A DNA stretch of 32,431 bases, from NCBI RefSeq assembly GCF_000160755.1, contig NZ_GG668579.1:218352-250782 (forward strand). Direction: 5' to 3'. The stretch is from Proteus mirabilis ATCC 29906. GTDB taxonomy: Bacteria; Pseudomonadota; Gammaproteobacteria; Enterobacterales; Enterobacteriaceae. The stretch's first letter is position 1; each line of letters opens with the position of its first letter. Below the pieces are notes generated by a model. That model did no database searches, was not told the origin of the DNA, and saw only the letters and a list, made by a program, of their open reading frames with translations. Of the stretch, positions 1-8,713 are shown one piece after another. Made by a program: the position numbers and the translations under genes.

Positions 1-1
1 A

Positions 2-1057
2 CAAGCTGATAAAGAACTTCCCCCTGTAGAAGATGAACAAGTACAACAGGCTAAAGCAAAGGTAAAAGAGAAAGAAACAGCAAAATCATCGACAGCTATC
101 AGTAAACCAATCGATGTAGAAAACAGCTATAAATCCATGCAATTAATGGCTGAAAATAGCTATAAACTTATCGATATGCAACAGGGTCAATTGCGTTATT
201 TAGCTTCCGCCACCTGTTCTGTCGGTACTGAAAAAGCATGTCTTAGTGGCTTCACACACTATCAAAATATTGATAAAGCCAACGCTATACAAACGGGCAT
301 TAGTGGAGCTTATCGTTTTGATATCAATCAAACACCATTAGTGGTTGGTCTTGCTATTGATAGCGATAGCTACTCTTCTTTACCCACAGGCTATGAATAT
401 CAAGGATACCCTTTACCGTTAATTGGTTTTAGCGTTGATTTAATCCCGTCACTAAACCCAACCTCGAATGGCAATGCATTACATCTTTCATTAAAAGGGG
501 CATATGTAAACCGCAAAGTCACGATTAAAAGACCAATATTAGATAATACCGAAGCGGGTAAAGGCCACGCAAAGATCTCCGGTTATTATATTGATTTTCA
601 AGGATATTATCCTTACACACTCAATAACCTTATCACTGTAACGCCTTTTGCAGGACTTACTTTTAATCAAACATCACGCTCTGCTTATAGCGAAACACAA
701 GGGACTAAACTTGCAGTCCATTATCAAGAACTTAATGCACATTCATTGCTTGCAAAAATAGGATTAGGAATAGAGTATACAGTCAATGCCAAACTCAAAC
801 TGGACAGCAAAGCGGGTTTATTATGGCATTTATCACATCACCAAGGTGACTTCCAAAGTCATATTGATTATCTAGGTCAGCAAAAAATTAACTATAACGA
901 CAACAAAAAACAGTTAGCACAGCGTCCATTTGCTAGTGTAGGGCTAACTTACCAACTAGATAAACAGTCATCTGTTAATACGACAACAAATTGGCAAATG
1001 ACCCCTTATCGTAATCAAGATATTCATATGGGTATTGGTTATACATATCGTTTTTAA
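2..1057 (+). CDS. Autotransporter C-terminal part with beta-barrel translocator domain (5' partial)
   Basis: The reading frame is open from base 2, so the gene starts before the window; the first ATG at 137 is internal. The visible product begins with a charged Lys/Glu/Gln/Pro-rich linker (about residues 1-40), then alternating polar/hydrophobic strands typical of an outer-membrane beta-barrel, and ends in Gly-Tyr-Thr-Tyr-Arg-Phe. A terminal aromatic residue is the usual signal for barrel assembly by the BAM machinery. This fits a type V (autotransporter) secretion protein whose passenger lies upstream of the window. In Proteus a subtilisin-like toxic agglutinin (Pta) has this general architecture, but the passenger is not visible, so I do not assign that name. 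A strong terminator follows at 1093-1128, so the gene probably ends its transcript. Confidence 0.8.
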   Translation, partial: QADKELPPVEDEQVQQAKAKVKEKETAKSSTAISKPIDVENSYKSMQLMAENSYKLIDMQQGQLRYLASATCSVGTEKACLSGFTHYQNIDKANAIQTGISGAYRFDINQTPLVVGLAIDSDSYSSLPTGYEYQGYPLPLIGFSVDLIPSLNPTSNGNALHLSLKGAYVNRKVTIKRPILDNTEAGKGHAKISGYYIDFQGYYPYTLNNLITVTPFAGLTFNQTSRSAYSETQGTKLAVHYQELNAHSLLAKIGLGIEYTVNAKLKLDSKAGLLWHLSHHQGDFQSHIDYLGQQKINYNDNKKQLAQRPFASVGLTYQLDKQSSVNTTTNWQMTPYRNQDIHMGIGYTYRF

Positions 1058-1092
1058 TTCCTTATTATTATTATAATTAGTAGTAATAGTTT

Positions 1093-1128
1093 GCTTCCTA
1101 TATTTCAAAATACAGGAAGCTTTTTTTT
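1093..1128 (+). terminator. Rho-independent terminator of the autotransporter gene
   Basis: GCTTCCT at 1093-1099 pairs with AGGAAGC at 1114-1120, with further TATTT/AAATA pairing inside after one mismatch. Eight T residues follow at 1121-1128. The T-run is only on the + side, so it serves the autotransporter transcript and not the converging nik operon. Confidence 0.88.
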
Positions 1129-1158
1129 ATTAAAATCGCTCTAGTATCCTTTTTACTA

Positions 1159-1770
1159 TCAACATATTTTTTCCTTATCTACCCACCATATTCTGGTAGA
1201 TACTTTTTCTAGTAAGGCTTTATTGTGACTAAAGATAATTAAACTTAAAGGACGTTTTTGACTTTCATCGATTAATACTTGCCAAATTTTGGCTTGGATC
1301 TGTGCATCTAATTGTGCAGTCACTTCATCTGCAATTAATAATTGTGTTCGAGGATCAAGTGCTCGTAGTAATGCAATACGTGCCAATTCTCCTCCTGATA
1401 ACTCATTAGGCCTACGGGTTAACCACTCTGGCTCTATCATCAATTTTTCAAGCCACAGGCTATCAGGCACCCATGCATCACGTACACTCTCTCCGGTTGT
1501 TCTAAATGGATTAAAACATTTATCAGGATGTTGCGGAACCAATTGAATGGGACAATAACCTTTCTTAGGCAGAGGTTGCTGATTAAAAAGAATTTGCCCA
1601 CTAGTCGGCATTTGCCATTGTGCTAATACACGACCTAACGTTGTTTTTCCTCTACCACTTGGCGCAGAAATGCCTAAGCGCTCTCCCGCCTCTAATGAAA
1701 AAGAGAGATCATGCCATAACATCTTACCGGCTTGTTGCACAGAGAGTTGTTGTAGCGCTAAAAGTGGCAT
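1159..1770 (-). CDS. nikE: Nickel/peptide ABC importer, second ATPase (NikE/YntE-like)
   Basis: Cytoplasmic ABC ATPase of the dipeptide/nickel importer family, expected to pair with the NikD-like subunit below the NikBC membrane channel. Visible motifs: Walker A variant APSGRGKTT (about residues 36-44), signature LSGGELAR, Walker B LLIADE followed by a D-loop-like AQLD, and the switch histidine in FSHNKA. At 203 residues it is shorter than E. coli NikE (about 268); the missing part is the C-terminal extension, while the ATPase core is complete. The ATG is preceded by GAGG eight bases upstream. It is last in the operon and is the only member separated from its neighbour by a clear gap (67 bp). 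Nickel as substrate is inferred from the operon, not from this protein. Confidence 0.78.
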   Translation of the reverse strand: MPLLALQQLSVQQAGKMLWHDLSFSLEAGERLGISAPSGRGKTTLGRVLAQWQMPTSGQILFNQQPLPKKGYCPIQLVPQHPDKCFNPFRTTGESVRDAWVPDSLWLEKLMIEPEWLTRRPNELSGGELARIALLRALDPRTQLLIADEVTAQLDAQIQAKIWQVLIDESQKRPLSLIIFSHNKALLEKVSTRIWWVDKEKIC

Positions 1771-1837
1771 AAAAATAACCTCAAAAATAGGGTTCTCTAA
1801 GAGAAAAAGGTATATAAAGAAGATAATCTATCACTGC

Positions 1838-2641
1838 TCAATATGGGTATGGGTTGCAAGCCCCCTCTTGTAGATCTAAAAACTGCTGTTCAGGCAGTGC
1901 ATTCCACAATGTTTTTAGCCACTCACTCCCACCATGATGATAAAGCGCTTTAGCAGCGACTATCTCATTTAGCTCCCCTTGCCTCAACACAGCAATGGTA
2001 TCGGCATAACGAGCAGCCAAAGCTAAATCATGGGTGACCCATAGGACTGATTTACCTTGATGACATAACTCTTTTAAATGCTCTAGCAATAAACAAGCGT
2101 GTTCATCATCAAGCCATGATGTTATCTCATCAGCCAGTATATATTGTGCATTAGATAATGTTGCATTGCAGGCGAGTACTCGTTTAGCCATTCCCCCCGA
2201 TAATTTTGCGGGGTAAGTTTTCACTAACGAGCTAGAGAGGTGATATAAACCAAATTGGTGTTTAATATCTTCATAGGTGATATCAGCACCACTTAACCGC
2301 GCTGAACGGCCCAGTTGTTCACCAATGCTAATTAACGGATTAAGCGCTGTTACACCTTGAGGAATATAGCAAAAAGTATTACCACGATAAGCAATAAGCT
2401 CTCGCTCGGTTAACGGATGCCCATTAAGTTTAATTGTGCCTCGGGTTCGCATATTAGCAGGTAGTAGTCCCAATGCACTTTGCAGGAGTAAACTTTTACC
2501 TTCACCGCTGCCCCCCACTAAAGCCAGCATTTTGCCAGGTTTAATATCAAGAGAAATAGATTTTAATAAAGGCTGCCAAGTGCGCTTTCCTAACCAACGA
2601 AACTGCGCAATATCAATGGAAAGCTGTTCAAAACTTAACAT
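1838..2641 (-). CDS. nikD: Nickel/peptide ABC importer, first ATPase (NikD/YntD-like)
   Basis: ABC ATPase of the nickel/oligopeptide importer group. Motifs: Walker A GGSGEGKS, a Q-loop in YIPQGVTALNP, signature LSGGMAKR, Walker B YILADE, and H-loop WVTHD. I place the start at the ATG at 2641 (product begins MLSFEQLS, 267 residues) instead of the in-frame start at 2659: the later ATG has AAGAGG about six bases upstream and overlaps the nikC stop by only 7 bases, a normal arrangement for translational coupling. E. coli NikD is about 254 residues. It would power import together with NikE. Confidence 0.8.
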   Translation of the reverse strand: MLSFEQLSIDIAQFRWLGKRTWQPLLKSISLDIKPGKMLALVGGSGEGKSLLLQSALGLLPANMRTRGTIKLNGHPLTERELIAYRGNTFCYIPQGVTALNPLISIGEQLGRSARLSGADITYEDIKHQFGLYHLSSSLVKTYPAKLSGGMAKRVLACNATLSNAQYILADEITSWLDDEHACLLLEHLKELCHQGKSVLWVTHDLALAARYADTIAVLRQGELNEIVAAKALYHHGGSEWLKTLWNALPEQQFLDLQEGACNPYPY

Positions 2642-3447
2642 CCTGCCCCTCTTAACCATAGTTGCTGCATGGCTTTAGCAAATTGATCAAATATCAATAC
2701 CAAGCACATTAAAATTAATCCGGGAAAAAACACCATCCACCAAGCACCGGTACTTAAATAACGTAAGGCATCCGCTAATAGCAATCCAAGAGAAGGCTCA
2801 TGCGCTGCTTGCCCAAAACCTAAAAAGCTCAACGCAGCACTATGCAATACCGCATGTGGAAACATAAGCAACGTTCCTACAATCCATTGCGGTAATAACA
2901 TTGGGATATAGTGTTTTTTCACACACTCAAAAGGTGTATTGCCAATACGGCGAGATAGCATCACATAATCTGCTTCACGAATACGTTGAATTTCACCACG
3001 TAAAATTAGGGCTAATTTGGGCCAATGGGTTAATGCAACAGCCCAGATAACACCTTGCTGTCCCCCACCTAAAGTAAAACAGATCAAGATCAACAACAGT
3101 AAATGAGGTAATGCTAACAAGGCATCAACCACCCCTCTGACCAATAAATCACAATGGCGATTAATGGAGGAGATCCCAGCAAATATCAAAGCAATAGCAC
3201 CACTGACAACGGCACTAGTGACACCGATATTTAAGCTACTTAACATACCTTGAAAACAGCGTAACCACAGTGAACGGCCTAAATTATCCGTGCCAAACCA
3301 GTACTGAGTAGATGGCGCTTGGTTTCTAGCTAAAAAATCCATCACAATATCAGTATGAGAAACAGATAAGCCATAAATAACCAGCCCCACTAATACGATT
3401 GAGACAAATAGCAGTCTAAATAAAGGCTTATTGGGATCGTAAATCAT
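2635..3447 (-). CDS. nikC: Nickel/peptide ABC importer, permease (NikC/YntC-like)
   Basis: Inner-membrane permease of the DppC/NikC family, 270 residues (E. coli NikC is about 277). It opens with a transmembrane segment after a short cytoplasmic start (FRLLFVSIVLVGLVIYGL), followed by the family's periplasmic segment with FGTDNLGRS near residue 51. The cytoplasmic coupling region around ILRGEIQRIREADYV is the EAA-type loop that contacts the ATPases. Its start overlaps the nikB stop by four bases (ATGA), and its end overlaps nikD. Together with NikB it would form the translocation channel. Confidence 0.84.
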   Translation of the reverse strand: MIYDPNKPLFRLLFVSIVLVGLVIYGLSVSHTDIVMDFLARNQAPSTQYWFGTDNLGRSLWLRCFQGMLSSLNIGVTSAVVSGAIALIFAGISSINRHCDLLVRGVVDALLALPHLLLLILICFTLGGGQQGVIWAVALTHWPKLALILRGEIQRIREADYVMLSRRIGNTPFECVKKHYIPMLLPQWIVGTLLMFPHAVLHSAALSFLGFGQAAHEPSLGLLLADALRYLSTGAWWMVFFPGLILMCLVLIFDQFAKAMQQLWLRGAGC

Positions 3448-4433
3448 AAGTCGCGCAAAATTCCTTTATTAATTCGTCGTAACAAGTAGTTAGAGATACT
3501 GTTTCCAAAGAAAATGAGAATTGTGCTAAATACAACAATCCCCATTAATAGGGGGATATCCCCACGCAATCCGGCATCTACTGTCGCTTGCCCTAATCCC
3601 GGATAAGCAAAAACCTTCTCCGCCAATAATGAACCACCTAACAATTCACCAATTGATGCAAACTGTAAGCAAAGTGCGGGAGTAATGGCATGACGTAGAA
3701 CATGAAAAAGCATCATAGCCCAACCTTTATCACCTTGGGCTTTAGCAAAATGAATAAATTCACTGCCCATCACTTCAGCAACTTTTGCGCGAGTATGCAG
3801 TGCGATATTACCTGTACCTAATAATCCTAACGCTATCATAGGTAAAATAAGATGCGAAAAACGTTGGCCCAATGTGGCTGCTTCAGCACTACTGCCCATC
3901 GGCCATGCACAGCAAATGGGTGCCCAGTGTAACGTTACCGAAAACAGCGATAACAACAGCAATCCAACCCAAAAAGTCGGTAATGAGGCCAGCAAATAAG
4001 AGAGGGTTGAGATGATCCTATCAGGCCAACGATTAAGATATCGTCCTGCCACTAACCCCATTAACACCCCTATTACACCTGAAAATAGCCACGCAGAAAA
4101 AAGCAGGATAAACGAAGGCCCTGCCCGTTGGCGAATAACATCAATAACCGGCATGTTATAGAGCATGGAATAACCAAAATCACCTTGGATTATCTGGCTA
4201 AACCAGAGCCAAAAACGCATCCATAGTGGCTGATCCATCCCCCAGCGAGCCGCTATCAGCGGATACTGCTCAGGCGGAACGTTTAGCAAATCACTACCGA
4301 TATAGGCCTTGATCGGATCAATCGGCGAAAAACTTAATAAAATAAAAACACCTGCTGTTGTTACCAGCAGCAGGCATAATAATCGCAGGAAAAATCCTAC
4401 TGTTTGACGTATTACTGACAAGTCCACTTCCAA
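3444..4433 (-). CDS. nikB: Nickel/peptide ABC importer, permease (NikB/YntB-like)
   Basis: Inner-membrane permease of the DppB/NikB family, 329 residues (E. coli NikB is about 314). An N-terminal transmembrane helix (LLCLLLVTTAGVFILLSF) is followed by the family's usual periplasmic loop with DPI and then GDFGYS, a motif common in DppB/OppB proteins. The C-terminal half contains the permease coupling loop (HTRAKVAEVMGSEFIHFAKAQG) and AEKVFAYPGLGQ, a well-conserved region of this family. The start overlaps the end of the substrate-binding protein gene by 22 bases, so the N-terminus could begin a few residues later. Confidence 0.84.
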   Translation of the reverse strand: MEVDLSVIRQTVGFFLRLLCLLLVTTAGVFILLSFSPIDPIKAYIGSDLLNVPPEQYPLIAARWGMDQPLWMRFWLWFSQIIQGDFGYSMLYNMPVIDVIRQRAGPSFILLFSAWLFSGVIGVLMGLVAGRYLNRWPDRIISTLSYLLASLPTFWVGLLLLSLFSVTLHWAPICCAWPMGSSAEAATLGQRFSHLILPMIALGLLGTGNIALHTRAKVAEVMGSEFIHFAKAQGDKGWAMMLFHVLRHAITPALCLQFASIGELLGGSLLAEKVFAYPGLGQATVDAGLRGDIPLLMGIVVFSTILIFFGNSISNYLLRRINKGILRDL

Positions 4434-5995
4434 GTATCTACGCTATTTAATAATGACCATGAACCGTGAATTTCCGGAGCGCCAGTGCCTAAATCAACAC
4501 AAGGATCGGTTAAGTAAGTATGCTGAATATTCATTAACCAAGCCCAAGCAGCATCACCTTTGATACCGACGCCATTTTTACCATCCCACTCTACCGCTTG
4601 CCAATGTGGTACCGCTTGTTGCCATGTCGGTGCATCTAATGCTGCTTGTAAATGTTTTTCAACGGCAGGATTTTTATAATACCCAGGATTATAGTAACCC
4701 ACACCTGCGGCATTCATACTATAGTGATGATAGAGCTCCATCGGATCAAGACTTCCCCAACCAAACAAAGTCGGGTTTGAGTGCATATAACGCTCTACGG
4801 TATCCCAGCTTCCTGACTTAAGATCCATTTGAATGCCAAGAGGTTGCACTAACGCACGAATTGATTCTGCTAAATCACGACGAGTTGCATCACCACTGGT
4901 GTACCAGAGTGTCAATTTCGCTTCTAAACCGTCTTTTTCTCGAATGCCATTTTTATTGAGTTTCCAACCCGCATCATCAAGAATTTGTTTAGCTTTTTCA
5001 ATATCACCGTCTTTAAATGCGGCCTCGGTTTGATCCCAAGGTAATCCTTTTACGCCGGTATAAGCAGGAACTGCATATCCATCTAATACTTGCTCTGCCA
5101 GTAATTGGCGGTTAAGGGCATAGTTAATCGCTTTACGGATGGCGATATCTGCAGTGATATCATTACCGATATCATACCCTTGTGCATTTTTCTCACCTGA
5201 TTTCACCATAGGAAAGACGATACCACGATTTTCAACACTGGCTCTTTCCCACAATTTTACATTAGGCAAATTTTTAGCAATGGCTGCGGTGGCAGGAGGA
5301 ATACGAACAACCCCTAGTTGTCCACTTTGAGCGGCAGCAAAAGCGGCATCTTCATCAAGAAAAACAAAGATAAGCTTTTCGAAATCATTTTTCTTACCCG
5401 CATAATAAGGGTTTGTCTCAACGATGAGTTGCTGACCCGGTTGAAAACTGACCATACGATAAGGACCGGCACCAATCGGCTTTTGTGCATAAGTTTTTTC
5501 ATCATATTTATCAGCCGAAACAATGCCTAGCGAGCCTAATACATTAACAAAAGTACTTTGAGGCGCTTTTAAAGCAATAGTGACATGTAAATCATCATCT
5601 GCCGTTGCAGAAAGAAAGTTTCCCATATCCACTTTACCGCCACTTGCCGCGGCATTGTTATAGGTAAAGGCAACATCTTTTGCAGTTAAAGGTGAACCAT
5701 CAGAAAATTTCAAATCTGGTTTTAACGTCAGCTTCCATGTTGTGCCCTCTGCACTAGGCTGATAATCACTGAGCATATTGCTATACCAACTCAGATCCGC
5801 ATTTTGCTTTAATAATGGGCTGTGTAGCAGTAAGTAGCTACCATGGCTCCACCCTAACATGGGATCAAAACCTTCTGTCGGCTCTTCACCAATGGCTAAT
5901 TTTAAGGTTTGTGCTGAAGTAGTAACAGGAACACTAAGTGCGGCTAAGCAGGATAAAGCAATAAACGATTTTCGCCAACTAAACCGAATAGACAT
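4412..5995 (-). CDS. nikA: Periplasmic substrate-binding protein of the nickel/peptide importer (NikA/YntA-like)
   Basis: 527 residues with a clear signal peptide (basic start MSIRFSWRKS, hydrophobic core, VTTSAQ cleavage region) and the fold of the family 5 (DppA/OppA/NikA) binding proteins: WKLTLKPDLKFSDGSPLTAKDV near residues 85-105 and AIRKAINYALNR near 285 are typical. E. coli NikA is 524 residues, but this sequence is not especially close to it and looks more like the Yersinia YntA group of nickel binders. Two cysteines occur near the end (DPCVDLG and the penultimate residue). First gene of the operon, with GGAGA six bases before the ATG. Nickel is the likely ligand because a NiFe hydrogenase cluster is close by; an oligopeptide substrate cannot be excluded. 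No clear NikR-type palindrome was seen upstream. Confidence 0.78.
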   Translation of the reverse strand: MSIRFSWRKSFIALSCLAALSVPVTTSAQTLKLAIGEEPTEGFDPMLGWSHGSYLLLHSPLLKQNADLSWYSNMLSDYQPSAEGTTWKLTLKPDLKFSDGSPLTAKDVAFTYNNAAASGGKVDMGNFLSATADDDLHVTIALKAPQSTFVNVLGSLGIVSADKYDEKTYAQKPIGAGPYRMVSFQPGQQLIVETNPYYAGKKNDFEKLIFVFLDEDAAFAAAQSGQLGVVRIPPATAAIAKNLPNVKLWERASVENRGIVFPMVKSGEKNAQGYDIGNDITADIAIRKAINYALNRQLLAEQVLDGYAVPAYTGVKGLPWDQTEAAFKDGDIEKAKQILDDAGWKLNKNGIREKDGLEAKLTLWYTSGDATRRDLAESIRALVQPLGIQMDLKSGSWDTVERYMHSNPTLFGWGSLDPMELYHHYSMNAAGVGYYNPGYYKNPAVEKHLQAALDAPTWQQAVPHWQAVEWDGKNGVGIKGDAAWAWLMNIQHTYLTDPCVDLGTGAPEIHGSWSLLNSVDTWKWTCQ

Positions 5996-6351
5996 AAATA
6001 TTCTCCGATTTTTTAGATACGACTTATCATCAGTCTCAATCTGTTTGAAAGAGGCAGAAAAGAAATAAGTTAACTGTTGTTATTATGATGTTCTGCATAT
6101 TGATGCAGACAAAAGGATTAATTGCTTGGCATCATAAAAGCTTTTCTTGAATTACTCGAATAATATCCAACATTTTATTGATTTTACATAAACTTTCATC
6201 AAGCAATAGCGTTCAATATGACAAAATTTTAAATAGAGCACAGTTTTTTTCTAATAAATCAGTTATATAGATTATGCTCATTCTTAATAGTGAGCATATA
6301 ACAAAATAAATTGCTATTTTTACGAAATAACCTAATTTTACGATAAGTATA
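5996..6351. other. Intergenic region upstream of the nik operon
   Basis: AT-rich non-coding stretch between the nik operon start and the glycosyltransferase terminator. It must contain the nik promoter on the minus strand. I looked for the NikR operator type (GTATGA, 16 bases, TCATAC) and found no convincing match; no other RNA or gene was recognised. Confidence 0.6.
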
Positions 6352-6391
6352 TTAATGAAAAAATAAAGGGTGCAAATTATTACACCCCTTT
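6352..6391 (-). terminator. Rho-independent terminator of the glycosyltransferase gene
   Basis: Right after the stop codon, AAAGGGTG (6365-6372) pairs with CACCCCTTT (6383-6391) with one bulged base. On the minus strand the stem is followed by ATTTTTTCATT, a good U-tract. Confidence 0.8.
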
Positions 6392-6395
6392 ATAT

Positions 6396-7388
6396 TTATT
6401 CTGCTAATATTTTTTTCAGTCGAAAATAACGCCGACCTAAACGCCATTTTAATCTAAAATCTTTCGCATTTTTCCAAATTAATGCCCAAATTCCCCGCTC
6501 AAAAAATACCTTAACTATCTGTTTTTTGGTTTCTGGTGAACTAATCGCATCAATAGAATGAATAATACCTAAACCTTCTTTGGCTATTTGCCAATAACAA
6601 GCATTGATCGTTTTTGCTATCTCAGCATGGCGTTGATTAATAGCATCCAGCATCTCAAGTATTTTCATATAGTTATAAATTGTTCTTACATGAATACGAT
6701 CATCGGGTGTCGTATGCGACACGGAGCCAGAATGAATAAAATAGTCGTAATAACGCTCATCGATATATTTTACCCGTTTCGCCGTTAATAACACTTCTGT
6801 CGTCCAAGGAATATCTTGGTGATGCAAACCCGGCTCAAAGTAATAACCATGCTCCAATAAAAACTGACGTCGATAAATATTTAGCCATGTAACATGTAAG
6901 AACTTTTTCGATTCAAGAGCACGTTCAAGCCATTGAGGCCCGGTTAATACCTCTGTGGTTGTTAAACGCGTTGAAGGAAAGATAGGGCGTGTTGGTCGGT
7001 TTTTATCATCATAAACATAATTCCCATTACAGGTTGCCACATCCAAATTATCGGCCTTGGCAATTTCAAGTAATCGGGGATACATGCGTTTATCTATCAC
7101 ATCATCAATATCAGGAAAAGCAACGTATTCCCCCTTTGCAACAGCAAATCCTGTATTACGCGCAACGGAAACACCTTGGTTTTCTTGTGTTAAAATAGTG
7201 ACATTGGGAAAGTGTTTTTCCCATTTATCTAAGATCTGACGAGAGTTATCAGTAGAGCCATCATCAACTAAAATAAGTTCCCAGTTTTCCAGTTGTTGTG
7301 CATGTAAACAATTAAAAAACTGTGGTAAAAATTTTTCACCATTAAAAACCGCCACCACAATACTTAATTGGGGAAAAGAAGAGGACAT
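6396..7388 (-). CDS. Family 2 glycosyltransferase
   Basis: 330-residue GT-A fold glycosyltransferase. The N-terminus LSIVVAVFNGEKFL starts the nucleotide-sugar binding fold; VDDGSTDNS at about residues 41-49 is the hallmark of GT2 enzymes, and FPDIDDV near residue 92 carries the DxD-type metal-binding aspartates. The C-terminal third is basic (WRLGRRYFRLKK), as in membrane-associated enzymes acting on lipopolysaccharide or capsule lipid-linked acceptors. A short SD-like AGG lies six bases before the ATG. It is a single-gene transcript with its own terminator and is not in a sugar cluster, so donor and acceptor are unknown. A lipopolysaccharide core or surface glycan role is the most likely, by inference only. 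Confidence 0.85.
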   Translation of the reverse strand: MSSSFPQLSIVVAVFNGEKFLPQFFNCLHAQQLENWELILVDDGSTDNSRQILDKWEKHFPNVTILTQENQGVSVARNTGFAVAKGEYVAFPDIDDVIDKRMYPRLLEIAKADNLDVATCNGNYVYDDKNRPTRPIFPSTRLTTTEVLTGPQWLERALESKKFLHVTWLNIYRRQFLLEHGYYFEPGLHHQDIPWTTEVLLTAKRVKYIDERYYDYFIHSGSVSHTTPDDRIHVRTIYNYMKILEMLDAINQRHAEIAKTINACYWQIAKEGLGIIHSIDAISSPETKKQIVKVFFERGIWALIWKNAKDFRLKWRLGRRYFRLKKILAE

Positions 7389-7663
7389 ACCGAACCTTTT
7401 ATTTTTTTAATAAGACAGAAATATTTTGTCGTGAACATTTTTGCTTAAGGGCATTAAGGGTAGCAAAGATAGTTAGCTTAATATGAAGCTAATCTTGCTA
7501 TGTTACACTTAACATTAATCAAAAAGTGCGCTTTTTGAGCCAATTAGGCCTCTAAAATTCACTAGTTAGGCTAAGTATAAGTAATTTTGTCTTGATACTG
7601 ATGAAGAAAGGGTTAAGGATGTGCGTTTTTTAAAAAAGATAGGCTCAAGATGACTGTTTATCC
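7389..7663. other. Intergenic region upstream of the glycosyltransferase
   Basis: Non-coding stretch between the glycosyltransferase start and the hydrogenase operon end. It should carry the glycosyltransferase promoter on the minus strand. A small hairpin, AAAAAG-TGCG-CTTTTT, sits at 7521-7536. No gene seen. Confidence 0.5.
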
Positions 7664-7724
7664 ATGAGTGATATAAGTTACAAAACTGTCTTTTTTTGGC
7701 GGTTGTGACACTTATATCACTCAT
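7664..7724. repeat. Perfect 15-bp inverted repeat with 31-base spacer
   Basis: ATGAGTGATATAAGT at 7664-7678 is exactly reverse-complemented by ACTTATATCACTCAT at 7710-7724. It lies just beyond the terminator of the hydrogenase operon. It could fold as a long stem in RNA or act as a protein-binding site; it is not followed by a T-run and so is not itself a terminator. Confidence 0.85.
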
Positions 7725-7730
7725 TAATAT

Positions 7731-7755
7731 AAAACATCCGCAGAACGGATGTTTT
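7731..7755 (-). terminator. Terminator of the hydrogenase-4 operon (bidirectional)
   Basis: AAAACATCCG at 7731-7740 pairs perfectly with CGGATGTTTT at 7746-7755 around a CAGAA loop. Flanking A/T runs on both sides allow it to act in both directions. It lies 50 bases after the hycI stop. Confidence 0.88.
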
Positions 7756-7805
7756 TTACTTATGGATACTTATTTATACTTTATGTTTTTTATACTTTAA
7801 TTTTT

Positions 7806-8306
7806 CTATTCTTCGATATCGTCTTCATCACAGACTTCAAGCTCAGGAAAGTAATCAACTCGCCAAGACTTAATGCCTTGATAAACTTTATCAACAGCGT
7901 TTCTTACCGCTTCGGTCATTGGGTAATAGAATCCCACCAGATCGGGCTGGATCCCCAAGAAAGTAATATCGGGGATATCGTCCTTTAATTGATCTATCAG
8001 AAAATTTAACGGCATGTTATGGGTGCTCATAATAAACATTTCTGCAATATAATCAGGATCTATTACCCTTATTTCACCAGGTTTTAAACCAATATCAGCC
8101 GCATCAACAATGACAACACATTGCGGTTGTAATGCTCTTATTTGATAAGAAACATTCTCTGGCGCACTTCCCCCATTGATAACCATCCAACCATCAATCG
8201 GGTTTGCTTCCATTAAGTCCGCTAATAGAGGACCGGCTCCATCATCCCCCATCATGCTATTTCCTACCGTTAATACGACCTTAGGTGCTGTCATTGTTTC
8301 ACTCAT
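7806..8306 (-). CDS. hycI: Hydrogenase maturation endopeptidase HycI
   Basis: 166-residue protease of the HycI/HybD/HyaD family, which removes the C-terminal tail of a NiFe hydrogenase large subunit once nickel is in place. VGNSMMGDDGAGP at about residues 14-26 contains the conserved Asp of the metal site; VDAADIGL (about 68-75) contains the second Asp and STHNMPL (about 94-100) the histidine. It matches E. coli HycI nearly throughout but has an extended acidic C-terminus. The start overlaps the upstream hyfJ stop by four bases. Its substrate is presumably HyfG of the same operon, which carries the matching 32-residue tail. Confidence 0.93.
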   Translation of the reverse strand: MSETMTAPKVVLTVGNSMMGDDGAGPLLADLMEANPIDGWMVINGGSAPENVSYQIRALQPQCVVIVDAADIGLKPGEIRVIDPDYIAEMFIMSTHNMPLNFLIDQLKDDIPDITFLGIQPDLVGFYYPMTEAVRNAVDKVYQGIKSWRVDYFPELEVCDEDDIEE

Positions 8307-8713
8307 GGTTTTCTCTTTACTATCAAATAAATCGCTGGCTCTATAACAATTTCACCTAATAAATTAATCAGCGTTTGGCTCCACTCACTAAAAAGTGGAT
8401 CATCACTTTTGGCAATAGGATCGAAAGCTAAAGCTAACATGTGAGTATGTTCAGAATTGATATTGATCTCACCGAAAGTTAGCAATCCTTGCATTTTTCG
8501 TTTTGCTTCCCCCTCAGGTAATAAATCAATCCATGCTTGATATTTTTCTAAAGGACAAACCAACTCTGTTTTTAAGCAGTCAATCATGCCGACGTGATGA
8601 CCAATCGCCAACGAGTAGTACATCACTTGTTGCGCCTGCTCAGGTATATCATCATCGCTATCAACAAACTTTTGTCTTAATGACCAAAAGTAAACTTTAG
8701 CGTCATCAGACAT
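8303..8713 (-). CDS. hyfJ: Formate hydrogenlyase assembly protein, HycH/HyfJ family
   Basis: 136 residues, the same length as E. coli HycH. The family core [21 protein letters not shown] (residues about 27-47) is clearly recognisable, as is [16 protein letters not shown]. HycH-type proteins help mature the hydrogenase large subunit but are not part of the final complex; the exact role is not settled. The gene sits between hyfI and hycI and overlaps both (8 bases with hyfI, 4 with hycI). It could equally be named hycH; position in the cluster favours hyfJ. Confidence 0.88.
   Translation of the reverse strand: MSDDAKVYFWSLRQKFVDSDDDIPEQAQQVMYYSLAIGHHVGMIDCLKTELVCPLEKYQAWIDLLPEGEAKRKMQGLLTFGEININSEHTHMLALAFDPIAKSDDPLFSEWSQTLINLLGEIVIEPAIYLIVKRKP

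Noticed and set aside
5996-6100. NikR operator in front of nikA
   Set aside because: No GTATGA-N16-TCATAC match; only partial AT-rich similarities.
7592-7605. FNR-like sequence TTGATACTGATGAA
   Set aside because: One base off the palindrome and far (about 200 bases) from the nearest start; an accidental match in AT-rich DNA is as likely.
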